From Palsa-504 sp963808315 (GTDB lineage: Bacteria; Actinomycetota; Actinomycetes; Streptosporangiales; Streptosporangiaceae), in contig CAWEFK010000027.1 in the NCBI GenBank assembly GCA_963808315.1, positions 124,001-188,000 of the forward strand: a stretch of 64,000 bases of DNA, in the 5' to 3' direction. Each line of letters opens with the position of its first letter. The stretch's first letter is position 1. The notes below the pieces were generated by a model. That model was not told where the DNA came from and did no database searches. It was given only the letters and a program-made list of their open reading frames with translations. The translations under genes were made by a program, and so were the position numbers. This document shows, in pieces, positions 17,473 through 28,191 of this stretch.

Positions 17473-18807
17473 GTGAAGCAGAACGGCACGGGCCTGCACG
17501 GCCCGATCAGCGTGTTCCTCGCGGATGACAACCTGATCGTGCGCGAGGGCGTGCGCGCTCTCATCAATGCCCGCCGCGACCTGGAGGTAGTCGGCGTGGC
17601 CGCCGACTACGGCGAGTTGGTCAGCGGGGCGGAGGCCACCCGGCCGCAGGTGCTTGTGACCGACATCCGGATGCCGCCCACGTTCCAGCGGGAGGGCATC
17701 GACGCCGCCCGGGAGGTGCGCAAGCGGCGCCCGGGCACCGGCGTCGTGGTCCTCTCGCAGTACGAGGACCCCGAATACGCGGTGTCGCTGCTGGCCGAGG
17801 GTTCGGCCGGGTACGGTTACCTGCTCAAGGACCGGGTCGCCGAGGGCAGCCAGCTGGCCGACGCGATCCGGACGGTGGCGACCGGCGGCACCGCGCTGGA
17901 CCCGGCCATCGTCGAGGCGCTGGTCGCCCCGGTGGTCCCGGTCGGCGGCCTGCTGCCCGCCGAGGAGGAGCTGCTCGGGATGGTCGCGCAGGGCCGGACG
18001 ATCAAGGCGATCGCCGCCGCCCGCCGGGTCCCGCCCGAGGCGGTCGCGGCGGAGGTGGACGCGGTCTTCGTCAAGCTGGCCCAGGACGTGTCGGCGGGCC
18101 GGCACGGCGCCCTGCAACGACTCCGCCAGCTGCACCAGGCCATCGTGGACCGCGAGGAGCAGGGCGAGACGCTGTCCCGGCTGCTGCCCAGCGGGCTCGC
18201 GGAGAAGCTGCGGACCGAGCGGCGGGCCATCGGCGAGACAGAAAAGGTCACGGTGACGGTCTTGATGAGCGATATCCGCTCCTATTCGACCATCGCCGAG
18301 CACGCCGACCCGAGCCAGCTCGCCGGGCAGCTCAACACGCACCGTGCCGCGATGAACCAGGCCATCTTGGGCGAGGCCGGGACCGTCATGCAGTTCGTCG
18401 GCGACGCGGTGATGGCGGTGTTCGGCGCGCCGTTCCCGCAGCCGGACCACGCCGACCGGGCCGTGGCCGCGGCGCTGGCCATGCACGCCCTGCAGGAGGA
18501 GATCAACGGCCGGTGGGAGGCGGCCAGCCTGCCGCCGTTCGGCCTCGGGCTCGGGTTGTCCACCGGCGAGGCGGCGGCGGCCCTGCTCGGGTCGGCCGAA
18601 CGCCTTGAGTACACCCTGGTGGGAGACACCGTGAACTTGTCCCAGCGGTTGCAGCAGCTGGCCGACCCCGGCGAGACTGTGCTGTCCGAGGCCACGTTCA
18701 AGGCGCTGCGCACCCCGGTGGAGGCGGCGGCGCTGGGCGCGCAGCGGGTCAAGGGGCGAGAGGCTCCGGTTTACCCTTACAAGATCACCAGGGTGGGGGC
18801 AGTATGA
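17473..18807 (+). CDS. response regulator fused to class III adenylate/guanylate cyclase
   Basis: About 444 residues from GTG 17473; an ATG at 17425 is an alternative. Receiver domain first: SVFLADDNLIVREGV, VLVTDIRMPP (phospho-acceptor Asp), VVLSQYEDPEYAVSLLAEG, YLLKDR. Next comes a degenerate LuxR-like HTH (EEELLGMVAQGRTIKAIAAARRV), then LSRLLPSGLAEKLR and a cyclase domain with VLMSDIRSYS and FVGDAVMAVFGAP (both metal Asp present), and TLVGDTVNLSQRL (the DxxNxxxR site). The catalytic set looks complete, so it should make cyclic nucleotide in response to phosphorylation. The next gene starts inside its stop codon. Likely partners: the kinase at 19529 and the cNMP-binding protein at 16335. 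Confidence 0.87.
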   Translation: MKQNGTGLHGPISVFLADDNLIVREGVRALINARRDLEVVGVAADYGELVSGAEATRPQVLVTDIRMPPTFQREGIDAAREVRKRRPGTGVVVLSQYEDPEYAVSLLAEGSAGYGYLLKDRVAEGSQLADAIRTVATGGTALDPAIVEALVAPVVPVGGLLPAEEELLGMVAQGRTIKAIAAARRVPPEAVAAEVDAVFVKLAQDVSAGRHGALQRLRQLHQAIVDREEQGETLSRLLPSGLAEKLRTERRAIGETEKVTVTVLMSDIRSYSTIAEHADPSQLAGQLNTHRAAMNQAILGEAGTVMQFVGDAVMAVFGAPFPQPDHADRAVAAALAMHALQEEINGRWEAASLPPFGLGLGLSTGEAAAALLGSAERLEYTLVGDTVNLSQRLQQLADPGETVLSEATFKALRTPVEAAALGAQRVKGREAPVYPYKITRVGAV

Positions 18808-19532
18808 ACGAGAGCCAGAGCCGTCCGGCGCTGACCATGCGCGGCGTGCGCAAGACCTTCGAGGCTGAGAACGCCCCGGTCCGCGCGCTGCGCGGGGTGA
18901 ACCTGACGATCGGGGCCGGTGAGTTCGCCGCGCTGATGGGCCCGTCGGGTTGCGGCAAGTCCACCTTGCTGAACCTGATCGCCGGGCTCGAGGTAGCCGA
19001 CGAAGGCGAGATCGCGGTGGCCGGCGAGCCGGTGACCGGGCGGACCGAGGATCAGCTGGCCCGGATGCGCCGCAGCCATGTCGGACTGGTCTTCCAGTTC
19101 TTCAACCTGCTCGAGGGCATGACCGTGCTGGAGAACGTGGCCCTGCCCGCCATCATCGCCGGCCGCAAGCGCAAGATGGCCGAGACCCGGGCCCGGGATC
19201 TGCTTGACCTGCTCGGCATCGGCGACAAGGCGGCGGCCGTGCCCGGTGTGCTGTCCGGCGGTCAGCGCCAGCGGCTCGCCATCGCGCGGGCCCTGGCCAA
19301 TGACCCCACCTTGCTGCTGGCCGACGAGCCGACCGGGGCGCTGGACTCCGCGGGCGGCGAGGAGGTGATCGAGCTGCTGCGGCGGCTGCACCGCAGCGGC
19401 CAGACCATCATCCTGGTCACCCACGACTCCGAGGTCGCCGCGGCGGCCGAGCGGGTGGTGCGGATGCGGGACGGCCGGATCGTGGATTCCGAGCCGGCCG
19501 CCGCCGGGGACACCGTCGCCCGGGCGCGGTGA
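18804..19532 (+). CDS. ABC transporter ATP-binding protein (MacB/LolD/FtsE type)
   Basis: 242 residues, a single ABC domain. Walker A MGPSGCGKST near residue 47, VFQFFNLLEGMTVLENV (Q-loop), signature LSGGQRQR, Walker B LLLADEPTGALD, switch His in ILVTHDSEV. It belongs to the MacB-like group that pairs with FtsX-fold permeases; an FtsX-type permease gene lies about 3.5 kb downstream at 23038. ATGA overlap with the receiver-cyclase gene and a GTGA overlap with the kinase gene indicate tight cotranslation. Confidence 0.92.
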   Translation: MNESQSRPALTMRGVRKTFEAENAPVRALRGVNLTIGAGEFAALMGPSGCGKSTLLNLIAGLEVADEGEIAVAGEPVTGRTEDQLARMRRSHVGLVFQFFNLLEGMTVLENVALPAIIAGRKRKMAETRARDLLDLLGIGDKAAAVPGVLSGGQRQRLAIARALANDPTLLLADEPTGALDSAGGEEVIELLRRLHRSGQTIILVTHDSEVAAAAERVVRMRDGRIVDSEPAAAGDTVARAR

Positions 19533-21739
19533 GCATGGATCCCGCCGTCCCGGCCCGGGCCCCGGGGCGGGCCCACGACCAAGCTCAGGACCGGGACCAA
19601 GCCCAGGACCGCGACCAGGCCCAGGGGCGGGCCCGCGGTCGGGGCCGGCTGGTCGTGTCCGGTCTGCTCGGCCCGCTGGCCACGGTGGCGGTCGCGGCCG
19701 ACGGGCTGCGGGTAACCGGCCTGAGCGCGATCGACGCGGCCGGCTTCGCCCTGGCCATCGCCTGGGCGCTGGCCGGGCTGGTCACCGCCAGGTCCGCGGA
19801 CCGGGCCGCGGCCGCGCTGATCGCGCTGGGCGCGCTGACCGGTGCGATCGGGCTGACCGCCGCCCGGACGGGGGCGTCCGTGGCGGCGGGGGCCTCGGGG
19901 GCCTCGGGAGCTTCGGGGGGAGACGCCCACAGTCCGGCCCGGGTGCTGGCCACCGTGGCCGCGTGCGCCGTCATCGCGGTCAGCTTCCACTACCTGCTCG
20001 CGCTGCCCGATGGCCGGCTCGGCCGGCCGGGGCGGCGGATCCTCGCGGGTCTCGGTTATGCCGGCGCGGCCGGCACCGGGATCGGCCTGGCGATCGCCGG
20101 GCAGCCGTTCACGCGGCCGGCGGCCGAGGTGATCTGGCCGCTCGCGGTGGCGTGCGCGCTGCCCGCCGTCCGGATGCGATACTCGCGGGCGGGCGGCCGC
20201 GACAAGGAGCGGCTCCAGTGGCTGGGGGCCGGCCTGGTGATCGCCGCCAGCGTGGCCCTGATCAGCGCGGCCCTCCACCTGCTGGTGGACTGGCCGGGCC
20301 CGGCGGGCGTGGTGGCGGCCTGCGCGACCCTGATCGTCCCGCTAGCCGTGGTCCTGGCGGAGTGGCCGCGGCTCGCGCCGTACGGGGGGCGGGTATTCGC
20401 CCAGGCGCTCGTGATCACGGGCTCGAGCATCGCCGCGGCGGGCATCTACCTGCTGATCGTGCTCGGCCTCGGGAGCGCGCCCGGCGATCCCGAGGACCGC
20501 AGGATCCTCGGCCTGTCCATGCTCGCGGCGGTGGCGGCGGCCATCGGCTACCTGCCGGTCCGGGGACGCCTGATCGGGTCGGCCACCCGGTTCGTGTACG
20601 GGACCAGGGAGGCGCCCGGCGAGGCGCTGCGCACGTTCGGCAGCCGGATGACCCGCGCCGTGGCCATGGACGAGCTGCTGCTGCAGCTGGCCGAGTCGCT
20701 GCGCAAGACCATGCAGCTGACCTGCGCGGAGATCTACACCGGCCTGGGCGACGTGCTGGAGCGCGCGGTGTCGGTCCCCGATGCGGACCCGAAGTCGATC
20801 GTGCTCACCGACCGCGAGCGGCCGGTCGTGGCGCGGGCCGGGGTGTCGGGAAGCGCGTGGGCCCTGGTCTGGCTGCCGACCCTGCTGGAAGGCCGCGAGG
20901 AGGCTCAGCTGAGGGTGGCGCCGATCAGCCACGCGGGCGAGCTGCTCGGCCTGATCGTGGTGGAGCGGGCGGCCCGCGCCGACGCCTTCACCGACGAGGA
21001 CGACCGGGTGCTGACCGAGCTGGCCCGGCAGGCCGGCCTGGCCTTCCACAACTCCCAGCTGGACTCGGCGCTGCAGGCGACGCTGGACGCGCTGCGCAAG
21101 CAGGCGGAGGAGCTGCGCGAATCGCGGGCCCGCGTCGTGGCCAGCGGCGACGCCGAACGCCGCCGGGTCGAACGCGACCTGCACGACGGGGCCCAGCAGC
21201 ATCTGGTGGCCCTCGCCATCAACCTGCGCCTGGCCCGTGACATCGTGGCCGAGGATCCCGAGGGAGCCGGCGAGATGCTCGGCCAGCTGGGGCAGGACGT
21301 GCAGCTGACGATCAAGGCGCTGCGCGAGCTCGCCCACGGCATCTACCCGCCGCTGCTGGCCGACAACGGGCTTCCGGACGCGCTGCGCGCCGCCGCCAGC
21401 CGCAGCCCGCTCACCGTCCGGGTGACGGTGGCGGACGACGTGGGCAGGTATCCGGCCGAGGTGGAGGCGGCGATCTACTTCTCCTGCCTGGAGGCGTTGC
21501 AGAACGCGGGCAAGCACGCCCAGGACGCGACGGTCGACCTGCGGCTGTGGACCGAGTCCGGTGGCCTGCTGTTCAGCGTGACCGACGACGGGCCTGGGTT
21601 CGATCCCGCCGTGGCCCGCGGCGGGCACGGCTTCGTGAACATGGCGGACCGGCTCGGCGCCATCGGCGGGACCGTCCGCTGGGATTCGCGGCCGGGTCAC
21701 GGAGCCGTCGTCGCCGGCTCGGTACCGCTGATCCCCTGA
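19529..21739 (+). CDS. membrane sensor histidine kinase, NarL-type (HisKA_3)
   Basis: 736 residues from GTG 19529. Residues ~10-35 are a repetitive Ala-Gln-Asp-Arg tract coded by tandem copies. About eight or nine hydrophobic segments follow to ~360, then a GAF-like region (~380-520, VAPISHAGELLGLIVVERA), a coiled segment, the HisKA_3 dimerisation box VERDLHDGAQQHLVALAINL with the phospho-acceptor His, and a HATPase domain (CLEALQNAGKHA, VTDDGPGFDP, GHGFVNMADRLGAIGG). Cotranslated with the ABC ATPase and receiver-cyclase, which is its most likely phosphorylation target; the two regulators at 21762 and 22218 are other candidates. Confidence 0.92.
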   Translation: MSMDPAVPARAPGRAHDQAQDRDQAQDRDQAQGRARGRGRLVVSGLLGPLATVAVAADGLRVTGLSAIDAAGFALAIAWALAGLVTARSADRAAAALIALGALTGAIGLTAARTGASVAAGASGASGASGGDAHSPARVLATVAACAVIAVSFHYLLALPDGRLGRPGRRILAGLGYAGAAGTGIGLAIAGQPFTRPAAEVIWPLAVACALPAVRMRYSRAGGRDKERLQWLGAGLVIAASVALISAALHLLVDWPGPAGVVAACATLIVPLAVVLAEWPRLAPYGGRVFAQALVITGSSIAAAGIYLLIVLGLGSAPGDPEDRRILGLSMLAAVAAAIGYLPVRGRLIGSATRFVYGTREAPGEALRTFGSRMTRAVAMDELLLQLAESLRKTMQLTCAEIYTGLGDVLERAVSVPDADPKSIVLTDRERPVVARAGVSGSAWALVWLPTLLEGREEAQLRVAPISHAGELLGLIVVERAARADAFTDEDDRVLTELARQAGLAFHNSQLDSALQATLDALRKQAEELRESRARVVASGDAERRRVERDLHDGAQQHLVALAINLRLARDIVAEDPEGAGEMLGQLGQDVQLTIKALRELAHGIYPPLLADNGLPDALRAAASRSPLTVRVTVADDVGRYPAEVEAAIYFSCLEALQNAGKHAQDATVDLRLWTESGGLLFSVTDDGPGFDPAVARGGHGFVNMADRLGAIGGTVRWDSRPGHGAVVAGSVPLIP

Positions 21740-21761
21740 TTCCCCGGCCGGGTCCCGGTGT

Positions 21762-22154
21762 TCACCGTCGGGCGAAGGCGCCGGAGTCCCGCTCCTGCCA
21801 GAGCTGGCGCAGCGCGTCGGCGCCGAAGCGCTCCTTGTTGACGTAGCCCCTGGCTCCGCTGGCCGCCGCGCTGCGCGGCAGGTCCGCCACGTCGTAGGTC
21901 GAGCACAGGAAGACCACCGCGTCCGGATGGGCGGCCACGATGCGCCGGGTGGCCTCGATGCCGTTCATCTCGGGCATGTTGATGTCCATCAGCACCACCG
22001 CAGGACGCAGCTCGTCCACGAGCGTGACGGCCTCGGCGCCGCTTGACGCCTCGGCGGCCAGCTGAAAGCAGTCCATCCGGCGGAGTACGGCCTTGACCGC
22101 GAAACGGAAGGGCGCCTGGTCGTCCACCACCAGGACCGTGTGCGGGCCGGTCAC
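21762..22154 (-). CDS. stand-alone receiver domain (CheY-like)
   Basis: 130 residues, receiver only. TVLVVDDQAPFRFAV gives the acidic pair, VVLMDINMPEMNGIEATRRI the phospho-acceptor Asp, VFLCSTYDVADL the Ser/Thr position, and ARGYVNKERF the conserved Lys. There is no output domain, so it acts by interaction or as a phosphate sink. It converges on the histidine kinase gene and lies downstream of the NarL-type regulator gene on the same strand. Confidence 0.85.
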   Translation of the reverse strand: MTGPHTVLVVDDQAPFRFAVKAVLRRMDCFQLAAEASSGAEAVTLVDELRPAVVLMDINMPEMNGIEATRRIVAAHPDAVVFLCSTYDVADLPRSAAASGARGYVNKERFGADALRQLWQERDSGAFARR

Positions 22155-22217
22155 ATTCCCAGCTTGGCACGACCCGCGGCACCGCGGCAGGGTGCTGCCA
22201 CCCTCGCCGCGGTGGGG

Positions 22218-22892
22218 TCAGCTCCCCTGGCCCCGGCCGAGGAACAGCAGGACCGCCTTGACCCGGCGGTTCACGTCGAACTCCTCGCTCAGCCCCAGCT
22301 TGGCGAAGATCGAGTTGGTGTGCTTCTCCACCGCCCGCTCGGACACCGACACCGCCACGGCGATCGCCGCGTTGTTCTTGCCCTGCGCCATCTCGGCCAG
22401 GATCTGCGCCTCCCGCGGGGTCAGCGAGTCCAGGCTGCTCGCACGCGGGTGAGACCGCGACCGGACGAGCTCCTCGACCACCAGCGGGTCGATCACCGAG
22501 CCGCCGGCGGCCACCGTGCGGATGGCGCGCACCAGGTCATCCACGCTGGCCACGCGCTCCTTGAGCAGGTAGGCCCGGCCGGCCGAGCCGTGCTCGAGCA
22601 AGGCCACGGCGTAGCCGGGCGCGGTGTACTGGCTGAGCACCACCACGCCCACCTGCGGACGATGCTCGCGCAGCCAGGCGGCCGCCTGGATGCCCTCGTC
22701 GCGGCCGGTCGGCGGCATCCGGATGTCGGTGACGACCACGTCAGGCTCGCTGCGCTCGATGACCGCAAGCAGCTCGGGCAGGTCGGCGGCGGAGCCGACG
22801 AGCTCGAAGTCCTCGGTGGACGCGACGAGCCGGGAGACGCCCTCCCGCAGCAGGACGTTGTCCTCGGCCAGCGCGACGCGGATGGTGGCCAT
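22218..22892 (-). CDS. NarL/FixJ-type response regulator
   Basis: 224 residues, typical length. ATG 22892 opens MATIRVALAEDNVLLREGV; phospho-acceptor in VVVTDIRMPPTGRDEGI, VVVLSQYTAPGYAV, Lys in YLLKERV. The C-terminal LuxR HTH is complete: LDSLTPREAQILAEMAQGKN, NAAIAVAVSVSERAVEKHTN, IFAKLGL. Its receiver resembles that of the receiver-cyclase protein (both have DIRMPP plus an inserted RxEGI stretch), hinting at duplication within the block. Divergent from the FtsX-type permease gene, a possible target. Confidence 0.9.
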   Translation of the reverse strand: MATIRVALAEDNVLLREGVSRLVASTEDFELVGSAADLPELLAVIERSEPDVVVTDIRMPPTGRDEGIQAAAWLREHRPQVGVVVLSQYTAPGYAVALLEHGSAGRAYLLKERVASVDDLVRAIRTVAAGGSVIDPLVVEELVRSRSHPRASSLDSLTPREAQILAEMAQGKNNAAIAVAVSVSERAVEKHTNSIFAKLGLSEEFDVNRRVKAVLLFLGRGQGS

Positions 22893-23037
22893 GGTGCCCT
22901 GATCGTAACGTGGTGGCGCGCGGCGCGAGGGCCAAGGCGACCAGCCGGAGGAAGCTGGCATCACCGGGCCGGGCGTGCTGGCATCCGGGCTCCGGCACCG
23001 GGAGGCATGCTGGCCAGCCCGCGGGACGGCCGGCACA

Positions 23038-25544
23038 ATGAGCGTTATGGGGAGGACAACATTCCGGGTCGCGCTGGCCTGCTACCGGCCCGCCATGCGG
23101 AGTTCCTGGCGGCAGGCGACGGCGCTGGCGCTGCTGGTCGGTATCCTGGGCGCGGTGGCGCTCGGGGCGCTGGCCGGCGCCCGGCGCACGGCGACCGCCT
23201 ACGGACGCTACCTGGACGCCATCAAAGCCAGCGACGTGTACGTGAACGTGCCCGGAGTGCTGCCCGGCATGCCGGCCACCCGGCCGATCACGCTGATCTC
23301 CTCGTTGCCCGGCGTGGTCGCCCACGCCGCGTACATCGGCCTGGCCGGGGAACCCGTGGTGCACGGCAGGCCAGACGTCGCCTTCCTGACCGACAGCGTG
23401 AACGGCAGCCTGGACGGCGAGTACTTCAGCCAGGACCGGGTCACCGTGCTGGCGGGCGCGCTCCCGCCGCCTGGGTCGACGAACACGGTCGTGCTCACCC
23501 CGGTCGTCGCGCGGATGTTCGGCACCGGTGTGGGCGGCACGGTGCGGTACCTGTTCACCCCGCCGGCCGGCCAGGGGCAGCCGCCAGGCAAGCCGTTCAT
23601 CCGTTCCTACCGGGTGGCGGCGATCGCCGAGATCCCGCCCGCCCTGGTCGACCAGTCCGACGAGGTCGAGGGCAGCGTCCTGCCGCCGGGCGCGACCAGG
23701 CAGCTGCTGCCCGAGTACTACTACGCCTGGATCGGGCTGCGCCTGGCCGACGGCACCGCCGGGATCAGCCGCCTGCAGGGCCAGCTGGCCGCGCTGGCCA
23801 TCAACCTGCAACGGCAGATAAACCAGCAAACCGGTCATGACGCGAATGACGTGTCGTTCGGCGTCAACCGCACCGACGTCATCCGCGGCCAGGTACGGCA
23901 GGCCATCGCGCCTGAGGTGATCGCGCTGAGCATATTCGGCGCCGTCGCGGGGGTCGCGATGCTCGTGCTGGCCGGCCAGGGCCTGGTCCAGCTGGTCAGC
24001 AGGCGCGCGCCGGACCTGGCGGTGCTCAGGGCGCTGGGCGCCAGCCGCGGCCAGGCCGCGCTGGCCGCGGGTCTGCCCGGAGCGATCCCGGTCCTCGGCG
24101 GGACGGTGCTGGCCGTGGCCGGCGCGATCGCCCTGTCCCCGCTGGCCCCGGTCGGGCCGGTACGCCGCTTCGACCCGAGCCGCGGGATGGCGGCGGACCC
24201 GCTCGTGCTCGGCGCGGGGGCGGCCGCCTGCTGCGTCCTGCTGCTCGGGCTGCTCAGCGTGCTGGCGTTCCGGTCCGGCCGCCGGCGCGGTGCCTGGACC
24301 GGGCCGCGCCCGTCCGCCCTGGCGCGCGCGGCCGCGGCCGCGGGCCTGCCCGCGGCGGTCGTGGTGGGCACCCGCAACGCGCTCCAGCCGGGACGCTCGG
24401 TCCCGGTACGGTCGGTGCTGCTCGGCGCCATCGCGGCGGTCACGGCGGTGGTGAGCGCCGTGGTGTTCGACGCCAGCCTGGCCGGGCTGACCTCGCACCC
24501 CGCCAGGTACGGCTGGAACTGGGACACGGTCATTCAGGCCGAGGGCGGCTACGGGAGCTTCAACCCGGGGGTGATGAGCAAGCTCCTAGCGGGCCAGCAG
24601 ACCGTGGCGGGCTGGTCCGAGTTCTCGTTCGCCCAGCTGCCGGTGGACGGCCGGGTCGTCCCGATGCTCGGACTGCGCCGCGACCTCGGCTCGGTCCAGC
24701 CCCCGACCACCGCGGCCGGCCTCTCACGGGCGGCAATGAGATCGAGCTTGGCACGGTGACCCTCACCGCGCTGGGCAAGAAGATCGGTGACACGGTCCGG
24801 ATCGGCACGCCGCCGTACACCCGGACGGTAGTGATCACGGGGACCGTGACGCTCCCCTCGTTCGGCGTCGGCGGCGCCGAGCACGTCTCCCTCGGCCGCG
24901 GCGCCATGGTGCCCGAGGCCACTCTGCTCGCGGCCGCGGGCGCGGGCCACCAGCCGGGTGCGGTCGCCCAGTCGGTGCCGGTCTTCCCCTCCGCGGTGGC
25001 GATCGACTGGGCGCCTGGCACCACCGGCGCGCAGCGAGCCGCGCTCGTCCACCGGGTCGTCTCGGCCAACCCGGACGGGACGCCCGGCGGCACCTACGAG
25101 CTGCGTAGCGCGCTCGCCTCGGCGATCATCAATACCGAGCAGCTGGGCGGCCAGCCACTCGCACTCGGCTTCGGCCTGGCGGCGGCGGCGGTGCTCTCGC
25201 TGACCCTGACCGTCCTGAGCCTGGTCCGCCGCCACCGCCGCGAGCTGGCCCTGCTTAAGGCGCTCGGCATGACCCGTGGCCAGGTGCGCGCGGTCGTCGG
25301 CTGGCAGACCACGCTGACGCTGCTGATCGCCGTGCTGGCCGGCGGGCCGCTGGGAGTGGTCGGCGGCCGACTCGCCTGGCATGCCTTCGCGGACTCGCTG
25401 GGGGTCGTGCCGCTGGTCGAGGTGCCGCTGCCGGCGATCGTCGGCGGCCTGGCGGTACTGGTCGTGGCGGGCAACCTGCTGGCCGCGCTGCCCGCGACCA
25501 TGGCCGCGCGGACCCGGCCCGGGGTCAGCCTGCGCACCGAGTAG
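23038..25544 (+). CDS. FtsX-like ABC transporter permease (one frameshift near 24735)
   Basis: About 835 residues after repair. MacB/FtsX-type double permease: N-terminal membrane helix (ALALLVGILGAVALGALAG), a large extracytoplasmic domain to ~280, three helices around 300-430 (VIALSIFGAVAGVAMLVLAG), a second external domain, and three C-terminal helices (LALGFGLAAAAVLSLTLTVL, TTLTLLIAVLAGGPLG, IVGGLAVLVVAGNLL). Near 24735 the frame breaks; downstream reading resumes as EIELGTVTLTALGKKIGDTV, the conserved start of the second external domain, so an indel in the GC-rich ggccggcc tract is likely. The ATPase at 18804 is the natural partner. ATG 23038 and ATG 23047 are both possible starts. Confidence 0.82.
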
Positions 25545-25634
25545 GTGTTGCGGAACGACGGCCGGCCCGTACTCTTCCACTAAAGGAACCGGATCATCGT
25601 CTTCCCCCGACCATGTCCTCCGGTGGTGCACATC

Positions 25635-26978
<1,344 letters not shown>

Positions 26979-27005
<27 letters not shown>

Positions 27006-27218
27006 GGTCTCCTCGGTCAGGCCCTCGCTGGCCGGCGGCCGGCCGCGGCCGCGCATCTTGCCCGCGTTGCCTGGCAGCCGCCCGGCCTCGGCGAGCGCCC
27101 GGCGGAGCAGGAACTCGATCTGGGCGTTCGTGCTGCGCAGCTCGTCGCTGGCCCAGCGGGCGAGGGCGTCGTGCACGGCTGGGTCGAGGCGCAGCAGAAC
27201 GCCCTTGCGCTCAGCCAT
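26979..27218 (-). CDS. ribbon-helix-helix (Arc-like) small protein
   Basis: 79 residues. The N-terminal ~45 fit an RHH fold: a short strand KGVLLRLDP followed by two helices, AVHDALARWASDELRSTNAQ and IEFLLRRALAEAG. The C-terminal part is Arg/Gly/Pro-rich then acidic. Twenty-one bases after the SPFH gene on the same strand, so cotranscribed. RHH proteins are usually DNA-binding autoregulators; no toxin partner is evident. Confidence 0.72.
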
Positions 27219-27239
27219 TCCGGACCTCCGAGCCGACCG

Positions 27240-28160
27240 TCACTGGTAGAGCGAGCCGGTGTTGACGACCTGCTGGGTGGCCTGCTCGCTGCACAACACG
27301 ACGAGCAGGTTGGACACCATCGCCGCCTTGCGCTCCTCGTCGAGCTCGACGACCCCCTGCTCCTCGAGTTGGACCAAGGCCAGCTTAACCATGCCGACCG
27401 CCCCCTGGACGATCACCTGCCTGGCTCCGACGACGGCCGAGGCCGCCTGCCGCCGCAACATCGCCTGCGCGATCTCGGCCGCGTAGGACAGCCGGGTGAG
27501 CCGCGACTCGACGATCTGCACGCCGGCCGACGCCACCCGGGCCGCGATCTCCTCCGACAGCCGCGCCGTGATCTCGTCCGCGTTGGCCCGCAGCGACAGC
27601 CGGTCACCGTCCCCGACCTCGTAGGCGTAGCTGGAGGCGATGTGCCGGACGGCGGTCTCGGACTGGATGGCGACGAACTTCTCGAAGGCATCGACCGCGT
27701 AGATGGCCTTGCCGGTGTCTTCGACCAGCCAGACCACCACCGCGGCGATCTCGATCGGGTTGCCGTCGGCGTCGTTCACCTTGACCATCGAGGTCTCCAG
27801 GTTCCGGATCCGGGTCGACACCCGGCGACGGCGGGTGAACGGGTTCACCCACTGCAGCCCCGGCGAGCGGACGGTGCCCCGGTAGCGGCCGAACAGCTGG
27901 ACGACGCGGGCCTCGCCGGTCATGACCGGCGTCAGGCCGTGGAAGCAGAGCTCGCCCGCGATGAGCAACAGCACGCCCAGCACGGTCAGCACCTCCGCGC
28001 GGGTGCCCGAGCCGTGCAGGACAAGCAGTATGACGCCGAGGGCCAGGCCGACCAGGCCCAGGAGCAGGACCGGCAGGCCGGGTACGGACCAGGCCTTATA
28101 CTCGCTCACCGGCTGGGCCGGGAACTTCGGGACGGCGACGGCTGGCGTCTGCGTGTTCAT
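27240..28160 (-). CDS. SPFH/Band 7 domain membrane protein
   Basis: 306 residues. ATG 28160 is preceded by AGGAGG; an in-frame ATG at 28178 is less likely. Two adjacent membrane helices at ~30-75 (VPGLPVLLLGLVGLALGVIL; VLTVLGVLLLIAGELCF), then the SPFH domain: GEARVVQLFGRYRGTVRSPG, LQWVNPFTRRRRVSTRI, IEIAAVVVWLVEDTGKAIY, and a helical segment ARVASAGVQIVESRLTRLSY with AMLRRQAASAVVGAR. SPFH proteins form membrane-associated oligomeric assemblies. Paired with the downstream RHH gene. Confidence 0.9.
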   Translation of the reverse strand: MNTQTPAVAVPKFPAQPVSEYKAWSVPGLPVLLLGLVGLALGVILLVLHGSGTRAEVLTVLGVLLLIAGELCFHGLTPVMTGEARVVQLFGRYRGTVRSPGLQWVNPFTRRRRVSTRIRNLETSMVKVNDADGNPIEIAAVVVWLVEDTGKAIYAVDAFEKFVAIQSETAVRHIASSYAYEVGDGDRLSLRANADEITARLSEEIAARVASAGVQIVESRLTRLSYAAEIAQAMLRRQAASAVVGARQVIVQGAVGMVKLALVQLEEQGVVELDEERKAAMVSNLLVVLCSEQATQQVVNTGSLYQ

Positions 28161-28191
28161 CGAACCTCCTGCGTTCACGGGTCTGATCCTC

